Shown here piece after piece: positions 6,045 to 7,902 of a stretch of DNA of 7,902 nt. Both the position numbers and the translations under genes were made by a program. Each line of letters opens with the position of its first letter. Positions within the stretch are counted from its first letter, which is position 1. Source of the stretch: Spirochaetota bacterium (lineage in GTDB: Bacteria > Spirochaetota > Spirochaetia > Treponematales > Breznakiellaceae); contig JAEWSV010000544.1 in assembly GCA_023398155.1 (NCBI GenBank), positions 1 through 7,902 of the forward strand, read 5' to 3'. Under the pieces are notes generated by a model, which was not told the origin of the DNA, did not search any database, and worked only from the letters and a program-made list of their open reading frames with translations.

Positions 6045-7821
6045 GGGAAACCTCGGAACTCCGCGCGCGTTCGAGTTGCTGAAGGCGGGCCGTCTCCGCG
6101 TAAAAACCGTCGCCGACCGCGAGTTCCGCAGGACGGCCGTACTCGGCCGCCCCCCCGCGGTCCAACACCAGTACGGCGTCGGCGTGTTGGAGCGTGGAGA
6201 CGCGGTGCGATACGATGATCGTAGTCTTCCCGCGCCGTTCGCGGACGAGGCGCGCAAGGATGCGTTCCTCCGTCTCGGCGGCCACCGCGGAAAGCGCGGC
6301 GTCCAAGATCAGGATCTCAGGATCGCGGACGGCGGCGCGGGAAATGGCGACCCGTTGCTTCTGTCCTCCGGATAAGGTGAGCCCGCGTTCTCCGACGACG
6401 GTATCCCAGCCGTCCTTAAAATCATCCAGATCGCCCGCGATCGCCGAAAGTTCCGCTACGGCGCGCAGGCGATCCTCGTCGGCGCCGGGGTCACCGTAGG
6501 CGATGTTGTTCCGCACCGAATCGGAGAACAAGTACGTATCTTGCGGGGTCACGCCGAACTGAGCGCGTAGCTCTCGGAGATCCCATTCCCGCACGTCGAT
6601 CCCGTCTACGAAGACGGCTCCCGTAGGCGGATCCAGGATACGCGGCAAGAGGCGGAGCAGGGTCGATTTTCCCGAACCGGTCCGCCCCAGGATACCGAGC
6701 ATGGAACCGCGCGGGATCGAAAGGGAAAGGCCCGATAAGGCCGCGGTCCCCGTCGGATACGAAAAATCGAGGTCGCGGATCTCGATCGCCATGGCGGATC
6801 GCCCTTCCGTTTGCCGGACTGCGGGGTTCTTGGGTGACGCGATCTCGGGAACCGAGGTAAGGATTTCGTTGACGCGCGCGAGGCTCGCGGCTCCTCGTTG
6901 GAGCATATTGATGGTGAAGCCGGCGCCGAGCATCGGCCAGATCAGCATCTGCAGGTAGCTGAACATCGCCACGAGTTCGCCGGGGCTCATAATCCCTTCC
7001 ACGACCCGCGAACCGCCGACCAGCAATAGGATGAGCGTCGTTAGGCCTGAGAGGAACGAGATGAGGGGAAAGAAGAGGCCGAAGGTGCGCACGAGGGACA
7101 TATTGGCTTCCCGGTAATCGTCGTTCGCGTCGGCGAATTTCCGGCCGAACCACGCTTCCTTCACGAAAGATTTCACGACCCGGATTCCCGCGAAGGATTC
7201 CTGGACGACGTCGCTCATGGCCGCATAGGATTCCTGGGCGCGCTTGAAACGCTTCCCCACCGCGCTGCCGAACGCCAGGATGAGTAGAGTGATGACGGGC
7301 AAGGGCGCGATCGATAGCGCGGCCGTACGCGCGTCATGGATGAACATGACGATGAGGATGGCGCTCGCCATGAGCGTTCCGTCGACGAACGCCACGAGGC
7401 CCATGCCGATAGCCATCCGCACCGCGTTGAGGTCGTTCGTGGCGCGGGCCATGAGGTCGCCGGTCTTGTTCTTCTGGTAGAAGCCGCTCGAGAGCGCCAG
7501 GAGGTGCGCGAAAAGACGATCGCGCAATTCCGTCTCTATGCGGCGGGAAGAGCCATGGATGAAGTAGCGCCAGAGAAAACGGCCGACCGATATGACGGCG
7601 GCGACCGCGATCATGCCGAAGCCGAGCCGCAAGATGGAGGCGAGCCCGTAGTTCCCTACCGAAATGGTGTCGACGGCGCGCTTGATGAATTGGGGGATGA
7701 GGATCTGGGCTCCGTCCACTATGGCGAGGAAGACGAACCCGATGGCGTACCGGTACCGGTACCGCTTGAGATACGAGCCGATCGTCCGAAATTCTTTGAG
7801 CGAGACGCCGCCGGTTTTCAT
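6037..7821 (-). CDS. Heterodimeric ABC exporter, smaller subunit with degenerate NBD (594 aa, BmrC/YheI/TM287-like)
   Basis: The partner half-transporter and first gene of the operon. Six membrane helices lie near 26-45, 65-85, 137-160, 165-187, 250-270 and 280-305. The ATPase domain has A-loop Tyr355, Walker A GRTGSGKS (379-386), Q-loop Gln427, X-loop VGERG (476-480), a perfect signature LSGGQ (483-487), Walker B ILILD (503-507) and H-loop His539. The residue after Asp507 is Ala508 where catalytic subunits have Glu, and the D-loop reads SAVA, with Ala514 in place of Asp. This subunit therefore cannot hydrolyse at its own Walker site, but its LSGGQ completes the active site of the partner. 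Start choice: ATG 7821 (MKTGG). An in-frame TTG at 7842 lies within the promoter spacer and is rejected. No ribosome-binding site precedes the ATG, and the predicted transcript starts on or next to it. The gene ends inside the start of the next (8-bp overlap), so the two subunits are probably made in coupled fashion. Confidence 0.93.
   Translation of the reverse strand: MKTGGVSLKEFRTIGSYLKRYRYRYAIGFVFLAIVDGAQILIPQFIKRAVDTISVGNYGLASILRLGFGMIAVAAVISVGRFLWRYFIHGSSRRIETELRDRLFAHLLALSSGFYQKNKTGDLMARATNDLNAVRMAIGMGLVAFVDGTLMASAILIVMFIHDARTAALSIAPLPVITLLILAFGSAVGKRFKRAQESYAAMSDVVQESFAGIRVVKSFVKEAWFGRKFADANDDYREANMSLVRTFGLFFPLISFLSGLTTLILLLVGGSRVVEGIMSPGELVAMFSYLQMLIWPMLGAGFTINMLQRGAASLARVNEILTSVPEIASPKNPAVRQTEGRSAMAIEIRDLDFSYPTGTAALSGLSLSIPRGSMLGILGRTGSGKSTLLRLLPRILDPPTGAVFVDGIDVREWDLRELRAQFGVTPQDTYLFSDSVRNNIAYGDPGADEDRLRAVAELSAIAGDLDDFKDGWDTVVGERGLTLSGGQKQRVAISRAAVRDPEILILDAALSAVAAETEERILARLVRERRGKTTIIVSHRVSTLQHADAVLVLDRGGAAEYGRPAELAVGDGFYAETARLQQLERARSSEVSHG
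6051..6054 (-). promoter_or_regulatory. Ribosome-binding site that fixes the start of the larger ABC subunit
   Basis: GAGG on the minus strand, separated by 6 nt (TTTCCC) from the ATG at 6044-6042, inside the last codons of the upstream ABC gene. It supports the 700-residue start over the longer in-frame reading. Confidence 0.7.
7747..7764 (-). repeat. Hexanucleotide CGGTAC x3 encoding Arg-Tyr-Arg-Tyr-Arg-Tyr
   Basis: Three perfect tandem CGGTAC units in the 5' part of the smaller ABC gene give Arg-Tyr three times at residues 20-25, right before TM1. GTACCGGTACCGGTAC (7747-7762) is also a 16-bp palindrome. Gain or loss of one unit would keep the reading frame and alter only the basic/aromatic belt at the membrane edge. 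Confidence 0.8.
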
Positions 7822-7827
7822 AGTTCG

Positions 7828-7856
7828 ATAATAATAGAACAATCAGCCAACGTCAA
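7828..7856 (-). promoter_or_regulatory. Promoter of the ABC/DUF6765 operon, probably giving a leaderless mRNA
   Basis: On the minus strand, -35 TTGACG (7856-7851), a spacer of 17 bp, and -10 TATTAT (7833-7828). Each box has one mismatch to the sigma-70 consensus. Six bases separate the -10 box from the ATG at 7821, so transcription would start at or within a base or two of that ATG. No Shine-Dalgarno sequence is found there, which fits leaderless translation. An overlapping second TATTAT at 7836-7831 would have a poor 14-bp spacer. Confidence 0.72.
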
Positions 7857-7857
7857 C

Positions 7858-7881
7858 GAGCGAACGATCCTGAGCGAACGA
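7858..7881. repeat. 10-bp direct repeat with 14-bp period upstream of the operon -35 box
   Basis: GAGCGAACGA occurs at 7858-7867 and again at 7872-7881 (minus strand TCGTTCGCTC twice). The first copy ends one base from the -35 box. The position suits an activator or repressor site, but 14 bp is not a whole number of helical turns and no known regulator is recognised. Confidence 0.6.
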
Positions 7882-7902
7882 CCTCTCAAGAAGAGCGGCG
7901 GG

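Noticed and set aside
6045..6257. N-terminal extension of the larger ABC subunit (open frame to 6257 on the minus strand)
   Set aside because: It lies entirely inside the other frame of the partner ABC gene, reads as low-complexity Arg/Ser/Pro, and has no family similarity. The ATG at 6044 has a GAGG site and begins the normal N-terminus.
7822..7842. TTG start for the smaller ABC subunit
   Set aside because: It lies between the -35 and -10 boxes of the operon promoter, has no ribosome-binding site, and would add only seven residues outside the usual family N-terminus.
7858..7881. CRISPR-like repeats at the right edge
   Set aside because: Only two 10-bp copies with a 4-bp gap; far too short and too few for a CRISPR array.

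Overview
The window is GC-rich bacterial DNA, almost fully coding. It holds the 5' end of a tRNA-Leu gene with its own promoter (minus strand), one large ankyrin-repeat lipoprotein gene (plus strand), and a convergent three-gene minus-strand operon. The operon encodes both halves of a heterodimeric type IV ABC exporter and a DUF6765-type protein. A spirochaete (Spirochaetota, a high-GC Treponema/Spirochaeta relative) is my best guess. It rests on the loose lipobox, the very ankyrin-rich secreted lipoprotein and the DUF6765-like protein. This is inference, not proof.

Layout: (1) 1-35, minus strand, first 34 bases of tRNA-Leu; its first anticodon base is G, so the anticodon should be GAG. A consensus promoter (TTGACA, 17 bp, TATGAT) lies just upstream. 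(2) 169-2967, plus strand, a 932-residue ankyrin lipoprotein with about 26 repeats. The repeats show a higher-order arrangement. (3) 2968-3945, minus strand, a DUF6765-like protein with an HxxxDxxxH motif. Its stop codon directly abuts the ankyrin stop codon, and both lie in a perfect 14-bp palindrome. (4) 3942-6044, minus strand, the 700-residue ABC half-transporter with the catalytically competent Walker B site and a roughly 100-residue extracytoplasmic insert between TM1 and TM2. (5) 6037-7821, minus strand, the 594-residue partner with a degenerate Walker B and D-loop. (6) A promoter at 7828-7856 whose predicted start point falls on the ATG of this first operon gene, preceded by a 14-bp-period direct repeat.

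The operon is tightly coupled. The two ABC genes overlap by 8 bp, and the second ABC gene overlaps the DUF6765 gene by 4 bp (ATGA). The ABC pair fits the heterodimeric exporter plan of TM287/288, LmrCD and BmrCD (YheI/YheH), with one hydrolytic and one degenerate ATP site. The insert in the larger subunit sits where BmrD has its extracellular domain. The substrate cannot be read from sequence. I see no CRISPR array, insertion sequence, phage gene or clear defence system. The points most worth a second look are the double Ala substitution in the degenerate NBD, the ABC/DUF6765 coupling, and the supra-repeat structure of the ankyrin protein.
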